A DNA stretch of 64,000 bases from assembly GCA_900539775.1 (NCBI GenBank), contig UQDL01000002.1:186001-250000 (forward strand). Reading direction: 5' to 3'. The position numbers and the translations under genes were made by a program. Below are positions 1 to 8,551 of the stretch, piece after piece (the first letter of the stretch is position 1; every line of letters starts with the position of its first letter). Source of the DNA: an uncultured Anaerotruncus sp. (GTDB taxonomy: Bacteria; Bacillota; Clostridia; Oscillospirales; Acutalibacteraceae). Below the pieces are notes generated by a model that searched no databases, had not been told where the DNA came from, and saw nothing but the letters and a program-made list of their open reading frames with translations.

Positions 1-33
1 ATGCACCCGAAAAAAATCGGATGCAGAAAAAAA

Positions 34-996
34 CTAAAAGTTTAAATATTTTTTCAGTTCGGAAACATTAAAAGCTCGACTGTTGCGAAGCTCATTTTTG
101 TACCTTTCCATATTAACATCGCTGTGCTCTGTTTCCTTGCTCCAAAGATGCATTGTCCACGCATCGTTACCAAACAAAGCCGGAATTAAAGCGCCTGTTG
201 CGGCGGCTTTGATTTTTGAGAGCACATCACAATCATAAACTGCCTGCATGAAATATCTGAAAAGAAAATACATCACAACATTCTCGCAGCTTTTTGAATT
301 GATTACCGAGGCATTAAAAGACGAATTTGCAAGCTTATCGCTCCATTCGGGATTTATCAGCTCAGGATTATCAAAAACGCTTACAAGGCTGCCCGGAGCG
401 TTTCCCTCTTCATAAGGATCAAGTTCTGCTTGAAACTCTGTTGCAAAATCAAGCAATTCAACCAAGCGCTTATTAAGCGGCAGCTTATTATTTTGAACAA
501 TTGAATAAGCTTTTTTACGGGCCGAAAGCAATTTGAAATACAACTCGGCATCTATATCATTAAGAGAGGGAGGCAAATCGTTTATTTCAACGGAAAAATC
601 AAAAACCGTATTTTTATCCCACATCATATCTGCCGCAACGGGGCACGAGAAGGAAATACCCATTTCACGAGTGCCGCCGAAATCATTTATAAAGCGAGGA
701 AATGTGCGGCAGGTAAAAGGAGTATGCTCTCCCCCTATTGCAATATGCATATCGCAAAGATTATCGCTGTTTAAAAAGGGGCAGCGTTTATTATCGGTAA
801 GGCGAAAAACCGTGTTGCCGAATTCGTCCTTATCAAGCACACTGTCTATCTTTGAGCGAATTTCACCGCCAAGCGTTTGATAATACGCAAGCGATCGAGC
901 ATCTGCATCAACCTCCCAGCCCTGGCAACAGGAATCGGGGCAAGCGCCGGCTATGCAATTAAAATCTTTATAAAAAGCAGGTGTTACGAGCTTCAT
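34..996 (-). CDS. FliB-like lysine N-methylase family protein
   Basis: A 320-residue cysteine-rich protein resembling the flagellin lysine-N-methylase (FliB/YkgJ-type) family. The N-terminus carries clustered cysteines (CIAGACPDSCCQGW, about residues 14-27), followed by CPFL and LCDMH near residues 72-85 and CRTFPRF near 96. These are the conserved cysteine signature of the family, probably an Fe-S or zinc site. FliB methylates flagellin lysines in enterics, but the many clostridial members often lie away from flagellar genes and no flagellar gene is seen here, so the substrate is open. It starts with ATG at 996 and ends with TAG. A short inverted repeat (1-24) lies just past the stop and may be its terminator. 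The family is confident; the function is not. Confidence 0.75.
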   Translation of the reverse strand: MKLVTPAFYKDFNCIAGACPDSCCQGWEVDADARSLAYYQTLGGEIRSKIDSVLDKDEFGNTVFRLTDNKRCPFLNSDNLCDMHIAIGGEHTPFTCRTFPRFINDFGGTREMGISFSCPVAADMMWDKNTVFDFSVEINDLPPSLNDIDAELYFKLLSARKKAYSIVQNNKLPLNKRLVELLDFATEFQAELDPYEEGNAPGSLVSVFDNPELINPEWSDKLANSSFNASVINSKSCENVVMYFLFRYFMQAVYDCDVLSKIKAAATGALIPALFGNDAWTMHLWSKETEHSDVNMERYKNELRNSRAFNVSELKKYLNF

Positions 997-1025
997 TAAA
1001 CATCACCGCCTATGCTACTATATAG

Positions 1026-2072
1026 TTACTTATTAAAATATTTAGAAACAATTTTATTATAGGCAAAGGTTACAACTGCCGAAAAAGCAGCAAGGCATAT
1101 AAAATCACACGCAGCAAGCAGCCAATAATTACAATCAAAGCAGCGAGTTGCAACATAAATAAACAATGCCTGATTCAAATACATAGCATAAGTTACGGAG
1201 CCGAGAACGCCGCTGAGCTTATTATTTAAAAGTTTTGAAACAAAGCCCTTACCGAGTGCCGTTACAAGAATAAGTGCGCAAATAAGGAAAAGTCCTACAA
1301 AATCAAGCATATTCCAATGCCCGCGCCAAGCAACATATCCTATGGCGAGCGGCAAAACAACCTCAAGCACGTTTAAAGCAAGTTTTTCGATTTTGCCGAA
1401 TTCTCGCTTTTTTAAAAATTCACAAACACAATAAAGCGTGCACCCGAATCCTATCTCTGAAAATGCTCAAAAAAAAGCTCCGAGAAAAGCAGGAGAAATG
1501 CATGTGATGTCTATTTTACCGAATTTATAATAACAATAACCGGCATAACCGAGGAAAAAGAGCGGCGCAATGATATGGGTATATTTTTCACGAAGCTTTA
1601 AAGCAAGATAATATGCAAGAAAAGAGCCCCACAGCAATCCGCTTACAAACCAAAGATGAAGATTAACAGGTTCTTTGGCAAAGAAAACCTGAAGCATAAC
1701 AAAATCGGACAGTCCGTTTTTTATATGCGAATAAAGCCTGTAATCATGATTAACGATTTTAACAACCGCCAAAAAGAAAACAAGTGCGGATATGTAAAGC
1801 GGATAAAGGCGTTTTACTCTGTTTACAAAAAAGGACACCGTGCTTTTTTCCGCAGAAAAATCAGCCTGCCGTGTTTTGAATTTATTCTCAATTCTTTGCA
1901 TCATAAAAAATCCGCTGAGAATAAAAAAGTATTCAACGCCCAAGTATCCCGCGCTGAAATAGTTTTTATCAAACGAAAAGTTGCCGTAAGACCTGAAATG
2001 CATTAAGAAAATAAAAGCAACAAAAACGAACCTATAAAATTCAAGCGCATTGTTTCTTTTGGAGTGCGCCAT
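1026..2072 (-). pseudogene. Acyltransferase 3 family membrane protein, interrupted by an in-frame TGA
   Basis: The N-terminal part (from ATG 2072, motif NALEFYRFVFVAFIFLMHF) and the C-terminal part (ending SKYFNK) together form one integral-membrane O-acyltransferase (acyltransferase 3/OafA-like), the family that acylates cell-surface sugars. The two halves are in the same reading frame and separated only by TGA at 1467-1469; the 33 codons between that stop and the next possible start (GTG 1370) are open. A one-base shift in the adjacent eight-A run does not restore a longer frame, so this looks like a nonsense substitution rather than an indel. TGA is an ordinary stop elsewhere in the window (for example potC). 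The ATG at 2072 has an AGAGGGTG ribosome site; the longer upstream start lacks one. Confidence 0.7.
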
Positions 2073-2165
2073 AAAATCACCCTCTGCCAGCACAGCCGTT
2101 GAAGCTGCCATAATTAAAAATGATAAAATAAAAAGCGGTTAAATCCAAATGGAAATAACCGCTCT

Positions 2166-2250
2166 TGGTGCGAGAGACGGGACTTGAACCCGTACGAGTC
2201 GCCCCACACGCCCCTCAAACGTGCGCGTCTGCCGATTCCGCCACTCTCGC
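2166..2250 (-). tRNA. tRNA-Leu (anticodon GAG)
   Basis: Class II tRNA of 85 nt including an encoded CCA (2166-2168). The acceptor arms GCGAGAG and CTCTCGC pair fully, the T arm contains GGTTCAAGTCC, and the long variable arm is typical of leucine tRNA. The anticodon loop TTGAGGG gives GAG. It is a stand-alone gene behind its own strong promoter. Confidence 0.95.
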
Positions 2251-2264
2251 TCACAACGATTGAG

Positions 2265-2293
2265 ATTATAACAGATAAGAATTGAATTGTCAA
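2265..2293 (-). promoter_or_regulatory. Consensus sigma-A promoter of tRNA-Leu(GAG)
   Basis: On the minus strand TTGACA (2293-2288), a 17-nt spacer and TATAAT (2270-2265) match the housekeeping consensus exactly. Initiation would fall about 10 nt upstream of the tRNA 5' end. It abuts the stop codon of the upstream phosphatase gene. Confidence 0.85.
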
Positions 2294-2296
2294 CAC

Positions 2297-2992
2297 TTAT
2301 TTCAAAAAAATATCAAAAGTTTTTAAAATATTCTTAGGCTCATCAACAATAACATCTGCGCCGCATGATTCAAGCAGTTTTCTGCTTCTGAAGCCCCAAG
2401 TTACGCCAATGCTTTTGCAGCCCAAATTCTGCGCCGAAAGTATATCAACATCGCTGTCTCCTACCCAAACGCAATCCTCTGCGGATAGTCCGAGGGAAGA
2501 AATAATTTCACGAGGAACTGTAGGATCGGGTTTTTTAGGTTTACCGTCTACATTCCCCCTAACAACATCAAATTCATTTTTGCCGAATAAGGTTTCTATC
2601 ATACCGTTTGCCGCAACATTCGGCTTGTTGGTGCACACCACAAGCTTTTTGCCTGCGCTTTTCAGAGCATCAAGCACATCCGTAATTCCGGGATAAACAT
2701 GGGCATGATCAAGCTTTATGGCATCATACTTCGGCTTAAAAAGATTATATTGATATTCAAGTTCTTCATCGGAAAGAGTATTTTCAAAAGCGCGCTTAAC
2801 AAGCAGCTTTGCGCCGTTTCCCACGAATCTTAAATAATCTTCCGTGCTCCACTTAAGCGGCCTGCCTGCTTTTTTCAGCAAATAATCACAGGCAAGCCCC
2901 AAATCATCAATTGTGTTTACCAAAGTGCCGTCCAAATCAAAAATCACGCAACGGCAATCTTTAAAATCTGTGTTATTTTGATTTTTGCTCAT
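2297..2992 (-). CDS. gph: HAD-family phosphatase, phosphoglycolate phosphatase-like
   Basis: Cytosolic HAD hydrolase of about 231 residues. Motif I FDLDGTLVNT near the N-terminus supplies the nucleophile Asp; motif II is VVCTNK, and motif III/IV is WVGDSDVDI. The cap position and length fit the Gph/PgpB group that dephosphorylates 2-phosphoglycolate or other small phosphates; the substrate cannot be read from sequence. It is the last gene of the pot operon and its start overlaps the potD 3' end by about 20 nt, suggesting translational coupling. ATG 2992 is preferred over ATG 2998 and GTG 3001 because of the GAGTGA upstream, but the choice is weak. Confidence 0.8.
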   Translation of the reverse strand: MSKNQNNTDFKDCRCVIFDLDGTLVNTIDDLGLACDYLLKKAGRPLKWSTEDYLRFVGNGAKLLVKRAFENTLSDEELEYQYNLFKPKYDAIKLDHAHVYPGITDVLDALKSAGKKLVVCTNKPNVAANGMIETLFGKNEFDVVRGNVDGKPKKPDPTVPREIISSLGLSAEDCVWVGDSDVDILSAQNLGCKSIGVTWGFRSRKLLESCGADVIVDEPKNILKTFDIFLK

Positions 2993-4250
2993 AAACATCA
3001 CTCAAATCTTGAAATTTTCTGTTTTTTGCATCATAAACAAGCTTGGCACCGACACCGAGCAAAGCCAAAGCAATTATAACGGAAAATTCTGTATAAATAG
3101 TTTTTTCTCTGTTTTTATTATTAAAAGATAATTGACCGCTCTTTACCTGAGTCCACAAATTAGCCTGCAATTCCAAAATATTCTGCGGTAAATTTGAAAA
3201 ATACTGCCCTTCCGGCATGGTTTCCGGATAAACGGCTTCGTTGCCGTAAAGAGAGTAATCCTCATTTTCCCTAACAGTGATATTAGGTGATGCATAACAA
3301 ATGAATTCTGCATTTGCAAGCGCCACCTGAGGCTCCTGCATAAAGTTTATAAATGCCTCTGCGCCCTTTTTGTTTTGTGCACAAGTTGGAATACAAAAAG
3401 CATCAAAAAATATGTTTACGCCCTCTTTAGGAAAACAAAACTCCAAATCGGGATTATTATCTGCCATTAAAGCATAATCGCCTGCGTAATATGTGGCAAA
3501 TGCATATTCGCCGCTTTCCATAAGGTTAAAAACCTCATCCATAACATAAACCGGATTTGTTTTATCTTTTTGCTCTGCCAAAAGCTCTGCGGCCTTATTC
3601 CAATCACTTTCATTTTGGGTGTTAAAGCTTTGGCCGAGAAGCGCTTGGGCAATTGCAAAGGCATCACGGGAATTATTAAACATTAAGATCTTGCCTTTAT
3701 ATTGCTCATCCCAAAGAACGCTCCAACTGTCCGGCTTTTCGGAAACAAAGTTTTTATTATAAATCAGCACCGTTGTGCCAACATTGTAACAAAGTGAATA
3801 TTTTTGCTGAGGATCGAAGAAAAGATTTTGATACTGCTCATCAACCAAAGTTTTATTTGGAACATTAGCCCAATCAATTTCCTGCAGCATTCCTTCGTCT
3901 GCGAGCCTTTCCACCATATAATCGCTCGGCACTATAACATCATAAGACACACCGCCGCCTGCAAGTTTTGAATACATATTTTCATTAGACTCATAATTTG
4001 TATAATTAACCGTTGCGCCGGTAAGCTTTTGAAATTCCGAAACAACATCAAGGGAATCCTCACTGCCGTCCGAAATATATTCGCCCCAATTATATACATT
4101 CACTGTTGTGCCCTGCAAGCCGAGATTTTTATAATATTCCTTTTGCTCGGCGGTGAAAGTTTCACTGCCGTCATCTGCGGCAAGGGCAACGGAATAAGTT
4201 GTGCAAAGTGAAAGGACAAGGCAAAGAAAAAAAGAAATAATTTTTTTCAT
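2973..4250 (-). CDS. potD: Spermidine/putrescine-binding protein with C-terminal membrane anchor
   Basis: Extracellular solute-binding protein of the PotD/PotF family (425 residues) that delivers polyamines to PotABC. An N-terminal signal peptide ends in a VALA-AD type cleavage site; there is no clear lipobox (LSLC has Leu before Cys). VYNWGEYISDG near residues 52-62 is the characteristic first strand of polyamine-binding proteins, and DVIVPSDYMVERL follows. Unusually for the family, a hydrophobic segment (about residues 389-405, FSVIIALALLGVGAKLV) followed by a charged tail closes the protein and probably anchors it in the membrane. Its start overlaps the potC stop by 4 nt (ATGA). Confidence 0.9.
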   Translation of the reverse strand: MKKIISFFLCLVLSLCTTYSVALAADDGSETFTAEQKEYYKNLGLQGTTVNVYNWGEYISDGSEDSLDVVSEFQKLTGATVNYTNYESNENMYSKLAGGGVSYDVIVPSDYMVERLADEGMLQEIDWANVPNKTLVDEQYQNLFFDPQQKYSLCYNVGTTVLIYNKNFVSEKPDSWSVLWDEQYKGKILMFNNSRDAFAIAQALLGQSFNTQNESDWNKAAELLAEQKDKTNPVYVMDEVFNLMESGEYAFATYYAGDYALMADNNPDLEFCFPKEGVNIFFDAFCIPTCAQNKKGAEAFINFMQEPQVALANAEFICYASPNITVRENEDYSLYGNEAVYPETMPEGQYFSNLPQNILELQANLWTQVKSGQLSFNNKNREKTIYTEFSVIIALALLGVGAKLVYDAKNRKFQDLSDVYEQKSK

Positions 4251-5068
4251 CTGCTCTCCCCCTTTCTTTTTTCTGCTTTATTCTGAGCCATATTCATAAG
4301 AATAAGCAGCACAAGAACAGCCAAAAACATAAGAGTTGAAAGCGCATACATATCGGGCTTTACTCTTTTTTTGGTGAGAGAAAAAATATAAATAGGCAGT
4401 GTTTGAAAGCTTGGCCCGTTTGTGAAATAAGAAATAATAAAATCATCAAGGGAAAGCGTAAAGCTCATTACAAGGCCGGTGATAATGCCTGTTGTGATAT
4501 TCGGCAACACGACTTTAAAAAACGCTTTGAATGGCTTGCAACCGAGATCAACCGCAGCCTCATAAACATTTATATCAAACTGTTTGAGCTTAGGTAACAC
4601 ATTGAGCACAACATATGGTAAAGAAAATGTTACATGCGCAATAAGAAGCGACCAAAAATTAAGTGCGTTTGATTTATTTAAAATTGCGGCAACAAACACA
4701 AACAGCAGCATCATTGAAATACCGGTGACAATTTCCGGATTCATCATGGGGATATTTGTTACCGTCATAACAGCGCTTTTCAGATGCTTATTTCTGTAAT
4801 TATAAATCCCAACTGCAGCCATCGTTCCGATAACCGTGGCAACAATTGCAGTGCAAACCGCAAGCATAAGAGTGTTTTTGAGAGCACTCATTGCCGCAGC
4901 GTTATTAAACATTTCGTTCCACCATTTTGTGGAAAATCCCGTAAAAATATATGTGCCTGCACTGTTGTTGAATGAAAAAACAGCCATAACGGCTATGGGC
5001 GCATACAGAAAAATCAATATAAGCGCCATATAAATCTTTGACAAGGGAGAAAGCTTTGTTTTTTTCAT
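4247..5068 (-). CDS. potC: Spermidine/putrescine ABC transporter permease PotC
   Basis: Inner-membrane permease of the polyamine importer, 273 residues with about six transmembrane segments. The EAA loop EAAVDLGCKPFKAFFKVVLP (about residues 170-189) is the docking site for the PotA ATPase. N-terminal segment LIFLYAPIAVMAVFSFN is typical of PotC. Second permease of the operon, coupled to potB upstream (4-nt overlap at 5065-5068) and to potD downstream. Confidence 0.93.
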   Translation of the reverse strand: MKKTKLSPLSKIYMALILIFLYAPIAVMAVFSFNNSAGTYIFTGFSTKWWNEMFNNAAAMSALKNTLMLAVCTAIVATVIGTMAAVGIYNYRNKHLKSAVMTVTNIPMMNPEIVTGISMMLLFVFVAAILNKSNALNFWSLLIAHVTFSLPYVVLNVLPKLKQFDINVYEAAVDLGCKPFKAFFKVVLPNITTGIITGLVMSFTLSLDDFIISYFTNGPSFQTLPIYIFSLTKKRVKPDMYALSTLMFLAVLVLLILMNMAQNKAEKRKGESR

Positions 5069-5892
5069 ATAATAACTCCCCCTTCCGAATCTTCATCCGC
5101 ACCGAGAAAATTCATTATTCCGAGGCAAAGAATGATAAGCACCATGAGCACAAGAGAAAGGCTTGCGCCGAGATGATAGTTATTTGCGGATTGAAATTGC
5201 GTTTCGATAATATCACCGATTAAAACAACCTGACCGCCGCCGAGTTTTTGAGTAATATAGAATGTTGAAACGCATGGAACAAAAACCATGGTTATTCCGC
5301 TGATAACGCCGGGCAAAGAAAGCGGCATAATAACCTTGCGAAATATTTGCGCTTTAGTTGAGCCAAGATCCTGGGCGGCCTCAATAAGCGAATTATCCAT
5401 TTTTGAGATAACATTATATATCGGCAAAATCATATAAGGCAGAAAATTATAAACCATACCCAATATAACTGCTCCGCCGGTATTTATAAGCTTAACACTG
5501 CCCAAACCGAGCACACTTAAAACTGTATTTATTATACCGCTGTCTCCCAAAATAGTCATCCACGAATACGTGCGAATAAGAAAATTCATCCACATAGGCA
5601 GCATTACAAGCAACACCATCATGCTTTGAGTGCTGAGCTTGGTTTTAGTAAGCAAATATGCAAACGGATAACCTATGATAAGGCAAACAGCCGAAGCAAT
5701 CACGCCGTAAATAATCGAAAGCAAAATTGTTGATGTATATGCCGGTATAGCTTTGATGCTTTCAAATGAAAAAGCACCGGTAGAATCCGTGAAAGCATAA
5801 TAGAACACCATTATAAGAGGCGCAATTATAAATAAAACAGACCAAACAATATAAGGCTTGTCAACCAATTTTCTTGAAAGGCTTTTATTCAT
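5065..5892 (-). CDS. potB: Spermidine/putrescine ABC transporter permease PotB
   Basis: Inner-membrane permease, about 275 residues from ATG 5892 ([17 protein letters not shown]). It has six predicted membrane segments and an EAA loop [20 protein letters not shown], pairing with PotC and PotA. The frame is open 30 codons further upstream, but that part lies inside potA; ATG 5892 overlaps the potA stop (ATGAATAA), the usual coupled arrangement in this operon, so it is the better start. Confidence 0.92.
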   Translation of the reverse strand: MNKSLSRKLVDKPYIVWSVLFIIAPLIMVFYYAFTDSTGAFSFESIKAIPAYTSTILLSIIYGVIASAVCLIIGYPFAYLLTKTKLSTQSMMVLLVMLPMWMNFLIRTYSWMTILGDSGIINTVLSVLGLGSVKLINTGGAVILGMVYNFLPYMILPIYNVISKMDNSLIEAAQDLGSTKAQIFRKVIMPLSLPGVISGITMVFVPCVSTFYITQKLGGGQVVLIGDIIETQFQSANNYHLGASLSLVLMVLIILCLGIMNFLGADEDSEGGVII

Positions 5893-7015
5893 TTTCGGCC
5901 TCCCAATCATAATCGGCATCATTGATATGATCAAATTCATCGGAAAAGCATGAATAGTCGCCGAATTCGCCGCTGTATTCACTGCGCTTCATAACATGAA
6001 TGGAATCGGCATCTATATACATTCCGATTGTTTCACCTATTTCATGATACTCGGTTGTTTGCACAAGCCAAATAAAACCACCTACATCAACAAAGGTTTC
6101 ATAAAACGTGCCCTTGAACACAACATCCGTAACCTTGCCGGGAAGTGTGTCTTTTGTGCCGAGCTCATGAATTTTAATATCCTCGGGCCTTATAACGGCC
6201 TCTACCTTTTCGTTAGGCTCAAAGCCTTTATCAAGGCAATCAAAAACAACGCCGGAAATGCGAACATAATAATCCTTTATCATAACGGCATCAACTATAT
6301 TTGATTCGCCGATGAAATCCGCAACAAAGGCGTTTACCGGCTCATTATATATATCCTCCGGTGTTCCTATTTGCTGAATTTTACCCTTATCCATAACAAC
6401 AACTCTGTCGCTCATGGAAAGGGCCTCTTCCTGATCATGGGTAACATAAATAAATGTTATTCCCAAGCGTTTTTGAATAGCTTTAAGCTCTTTTTGCATA
6501 TCCTTTCGAAGCTTTAAATCAAGAGCTCCTAGAGGTTCGTCAAGAAGCAAAACATGGGGCCTGTTTGCAAGAGCCCTTGCAATTGCGACTCTCTGCTGCT
6601 GACCGCCCGATAAGCTGCCGACAGACCTTTTTTCAAAGCCCTTTAAATTGACAAGTTCAAGCATTTCCGCAACTGTTTTGCGAATTTCCGGCTTGCTCAT
6701 TTTTTGAATTTCAGGGCCGAAAGCCACATTTTCAAAAACATTCATATGCGAAAAAAGAGCATAGCGCTGAAAGATAGTGTTAACCTTGCGTTTATGCGGC
6801 GGGATATCGTTAATAACCTTACCCTCAAACACTATATCGCCGCCGTTTGGATCAACGAAACCCGCAATGCAACGAAGAGTGGTTGTTTTGCCGCAGCCGG
6901 AAGGACCAAGCAGCGTTATGAACTCTTTTTTATTGATAGACAGATTTAATTTATCAAGTATTACATTATCACCGTATTTAACGGTTATATCCTTTAAATC
7001 AATAATTTTTTCCAA
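5885..7015 (-). CDS. potA: Spermidine/putrescine ABC transporter ATPase PotA
   Basis: Cytosolic ATPase energising polyamine uptake, 376 residues. Walker [10 protein letters not shown], signature LSGGQQQR, Walker [12 protein letters not shown] and switch His in VTHDQEEAL are all intact; the C-terminal third is a TOBE regulatory domain (from about residue 240). It starts with TTG (7013-7015), decided by AGAGGAAG 7 nt upstream; no ATG is better placed. First gene of potABCD-gph. The C-terminal tail is acidic ([14 protein letters not shown]), longer than the minimal TOBE end. Confidence 0.93.
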   Translation of the reverse strand: MEKIIDLKDITVKYGDNVILDKLNLSINKKEFITLLGPSGCGKTTTLRCIAGFVDPNGGDIVFEGKVINDIPPHKRKVNTIFQRYALFSHMNVFENVAFGPEIQKMSKPEIRKTVAEMLELVNLKGFEKRSVGSLSGGQQQRVAIARALANRPHVLLLDEPLGALDLKLRKDMQKELKAIQKRLGITFIYVTHDQEEALSMSDRVVVMDKGKIQQIGTPEDIYNEPVNAFVADFIGESNIVDAVMIKDYYVRISGVVFDCLDKGFEPNEKVEAVIRPEDIKIHELGTKDTLPGKVTDVVFKGTFYETFVDVGGFIWLVQTTEYHEIGETIGMYIDADSIHVMKRSEYSGEFGDYSCFSDEFDHINDADYDWEAENE

Positions 7016-7114
7016 TTATGCACTTCCTCTTTGTAACCCGATTATACGCATATCGTCAGTAACGCACACGCATAGTATTTAATATAACAAATTACGCCGA
7101 AAAGTCAACATAAA
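7016..7114 (-). promoter_or_regulatory. pot operon upstream region with candidate promoters
   Basis: On the minus strand TTGACT (7108-7103) followed after 16 nt by TATATT (7086-7081) is one candidate promoter, and TATAAT at 7046-7041, without a good -35, another. Between them runs an unusual GTGTGCGTTACTGACG stretch. No polyamine riboswitch or clear operator was recognised. Confidence 0.4.
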
Positions 7115-7678
7115 TCAAAATATTTTTTTCAAAATTTCTTCGCCGTTTGCAACCTTATCAACAGTATCTTTTACAAGTGAAAAATCACACACCATAGATT
7201 TTGGTTTATGAATGCAATCGTCCATACCAAGCGGCACAAAATAATAGTTTTTATAATTCATAAGATTGCCTATATTTTTTGCAGCGGCACCGAGAGCATC
7301 GTTTGTTGAAACGCCAATAATCACGGGGCCGGAATTTCTCAAGTGGCTTTTCGCCGCCATTGTTACGGCAGTATCTGCGATTCCGCCCGAAAGTTTTGCA
7401 AGCGTGTTACCGGTGCACGGAACTATGCATAAAATATCAAATAGCTTTTTCGGCCCTATCGGCTCCGCCTGATCTATTCTGTGTATAATACTGTGCCCCG
7501 TTATTGCAATAATTTCATTTTGAATGTCTTTTGCATCGCCGAAGCGTGTATCAATACTGTAAGCATTTTCACTCATTATAGGATAAACATCATATCCGCT
7601 CTTAACAAGCTCTTTAAGTGCGGCTATTGATTTTGAAAACGTGCAAAATGAGCCAGTTAATGCATAACCTATTTTCAA
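7115..7678 (-). CDS. dpaB: Dipicolinate synthase subunit B (flavoprotein)
   Basis: Flavoprotein subunit of dipicolinate synthase (SpoVFB), 187 residues, acting with DpaA in the mother cell to convert a tetrahydrodipicolinate-pathway intermediate to dipicolinic acid, the spore-core chelator of calcium. The fold is the UbiX/Pan-type flavoprotein: N-terminal IGYALTGSFCTF, then IVPCTGNTLAKLSGGIADTAVTMAAK and a late VPLGMDDC, all characteristic. TTG start (7676-7678) supported by GGAGGAG 7 nt upstream. It follows dpaA by 20 nt, an obvious operon. Confidence 0.92.
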   Translation of the reverse strand: MKIGYALTGSFCTFSKSIAALKELVKSGYDVYPIMSENAYSIDTRFGDAKDIQNEIIAITGHSIIHRIDQAEPIGPKKLFDILCIVPCTGNTLAKLSGGIADTAVTMAAKSHLRNSGPVIIGVSTNDALGAAAKNIGNLMNYKNYYFVPLGMDDCIHKPKSMVCDFSLVKDTVDKVANGEEILKKIF

Positions 7679-7698
7679 GATAACTCCTCCAAAAGCAA

Positions 7699-8421
7699 TT
7701 ATAATTGCCTGATTATTTCGTCTGCCGCACAGCCAAGTGCTTCTCCCGCCGCCTTAACCGTGAATTTTGAAGGCATACCTCTGCCGTTTATTACCTTTAA
7801 ATTCAAGCTTGAGGCAACAAGAGTGTCTACACCGCCTGGAAATGAAGCCAAATCAAGAATTATAACACCATTTCTTACTGCTTTTAATTCAGGTTCGGTG
7901 AGCACAATATGCGGCACTGTATTTATAATAATATCATAGTTGTTTTTACATTTTAATTCAGAGAAATAAATATGCTCGGCACCGTAAAAGGTGCACAACT
8001 GAGCCGATTCGGGGCTGCGTGAACAAACAGTTATTCTGCAGCCGTAAGCAGACAGCAAACGATGCAGTGCTTTTGCAATTCTGCCATAACCGATAATAAG
8101 TATACTTTTGCCGAGCAAAGAATCATTGCTTTCCGTTTCAAGCGTTGTAACGGCACCCTCTGCTGTTAAAAAAGCGTTTTTCAAAACATAATTTTCATTG
8201 TTCATATAATTTATTCCGTTTTCATATTTTCCACCGCCGTACAGCGCAAATTTATTGCCAAGCGCATCAAGCATACATTTTTTAGTCGGCACGGGAAGCA
8301 GCGCAAAATCACATTCCGCAAGATTTTTAACCTCTTTATATCCCTTGTGTTCAAGATAATTTGCCGCAAAGGTTAATCGTTCGTTTTCCTCATTCCAAAT
8401 CCAAAATTTGCTTAATTTCAC
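7699..8421 (-). CDS. dpaA: Dipicolinate synthase subunit A (short form)
   Basis: NAD(P)-binding dehydrogenase subunit of dipicolinate synthase (SpoVFA). The C-terminal Rossmann half is well conserved: SILIIGYGRIAKALHRLL (about residues 105-122), TVCSRS, NTVPHIVL and ILDLASFPGGVD. At 240 residues it is about 55 shorter than the Bacillus protein as I remember it, the loss being in the N-terminal domain. GTG start at 8419-8421 with GGGGTGAT just upstream. A sigma-K-like -10 element lies immediately upstream, which fits late mother-cell expression. Together with dpaB it marks the organism as a spore former. Confidence 0.87.
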   Translation of the reverse strand: MKLSKFWIWNEENERLTFAANYLEHKGYKEVKNLAECDFALLPVPTKKCMLDALGNKFALYGGGKYENGINYMNNENYVLKNAFLTAEGAVTTLETESNDSLLGKSILIIGYGRIAKALHRLLSAYGCRITVCSRSPESAQLCTFYGAEHIYFSELKCKNNYDIIINTVPHIVLTEPELKAVRNGVIILDLASFPGGVDTLVASSLNLKVINGRGMPSKFTVKAAGEALGCAADEIIRQL

Positions 8422-8441
8422 ATTATCACCCCGTTCATTTT

Positions 8442-8450
8442 TATCATATG
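8442..8450 (-). promoter_or_regulatory. Candidate sigma-K -10 element for dpaAB
   Basis: Minus-strand CATATGATA matches the CATANNNTA -10 consensus of the late mother-cell factor sigma-K; an AC pair further upstream could serve as the loose -35, but at a spacing (about 13 nt) shorter than usual. The leader to the GTG start would be only about 15 nt. Inference from motif and gene function. Confidence 0.4.
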
Positions 8451-8506
8451 CGTAAAATATTTTGTTGCCATCAAACTTTAATATTTATTTTTTCATCAAA
8501 AGGTTG

Positions 8507-8512
8507 TATAAT
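8507..8512 (+). promoter_or_regulatory. Candidate -10 element for murC
   Basis: TATAAT at 8507-8512, 40 nt upstream of the murC start. No convincing -35 is present at 16-18 nt; only a T-rich TTTATT. Low-strength or activator-assisted promoter is possible. Confidence 0.4.
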
Positions 8513-8551
8513 ATTATAAAATATGAAGTAAATCAAAACGGAGGCATCGCT

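Noticed and set aside
533..880. Plus-strand open frame over the FliB-like gene
   Set aside because: Shadow of the minus-strand gene; no ribosome site and no recognisable protein.
1467..1469. In-frame TGA as a recoded (Sec/Gly/Trp) codon
   Set aside because: TGA terminates other genes here (for example potC with ATGA overlap) and no SECIS-like hairpin was seen; a nonsense change is simpler.
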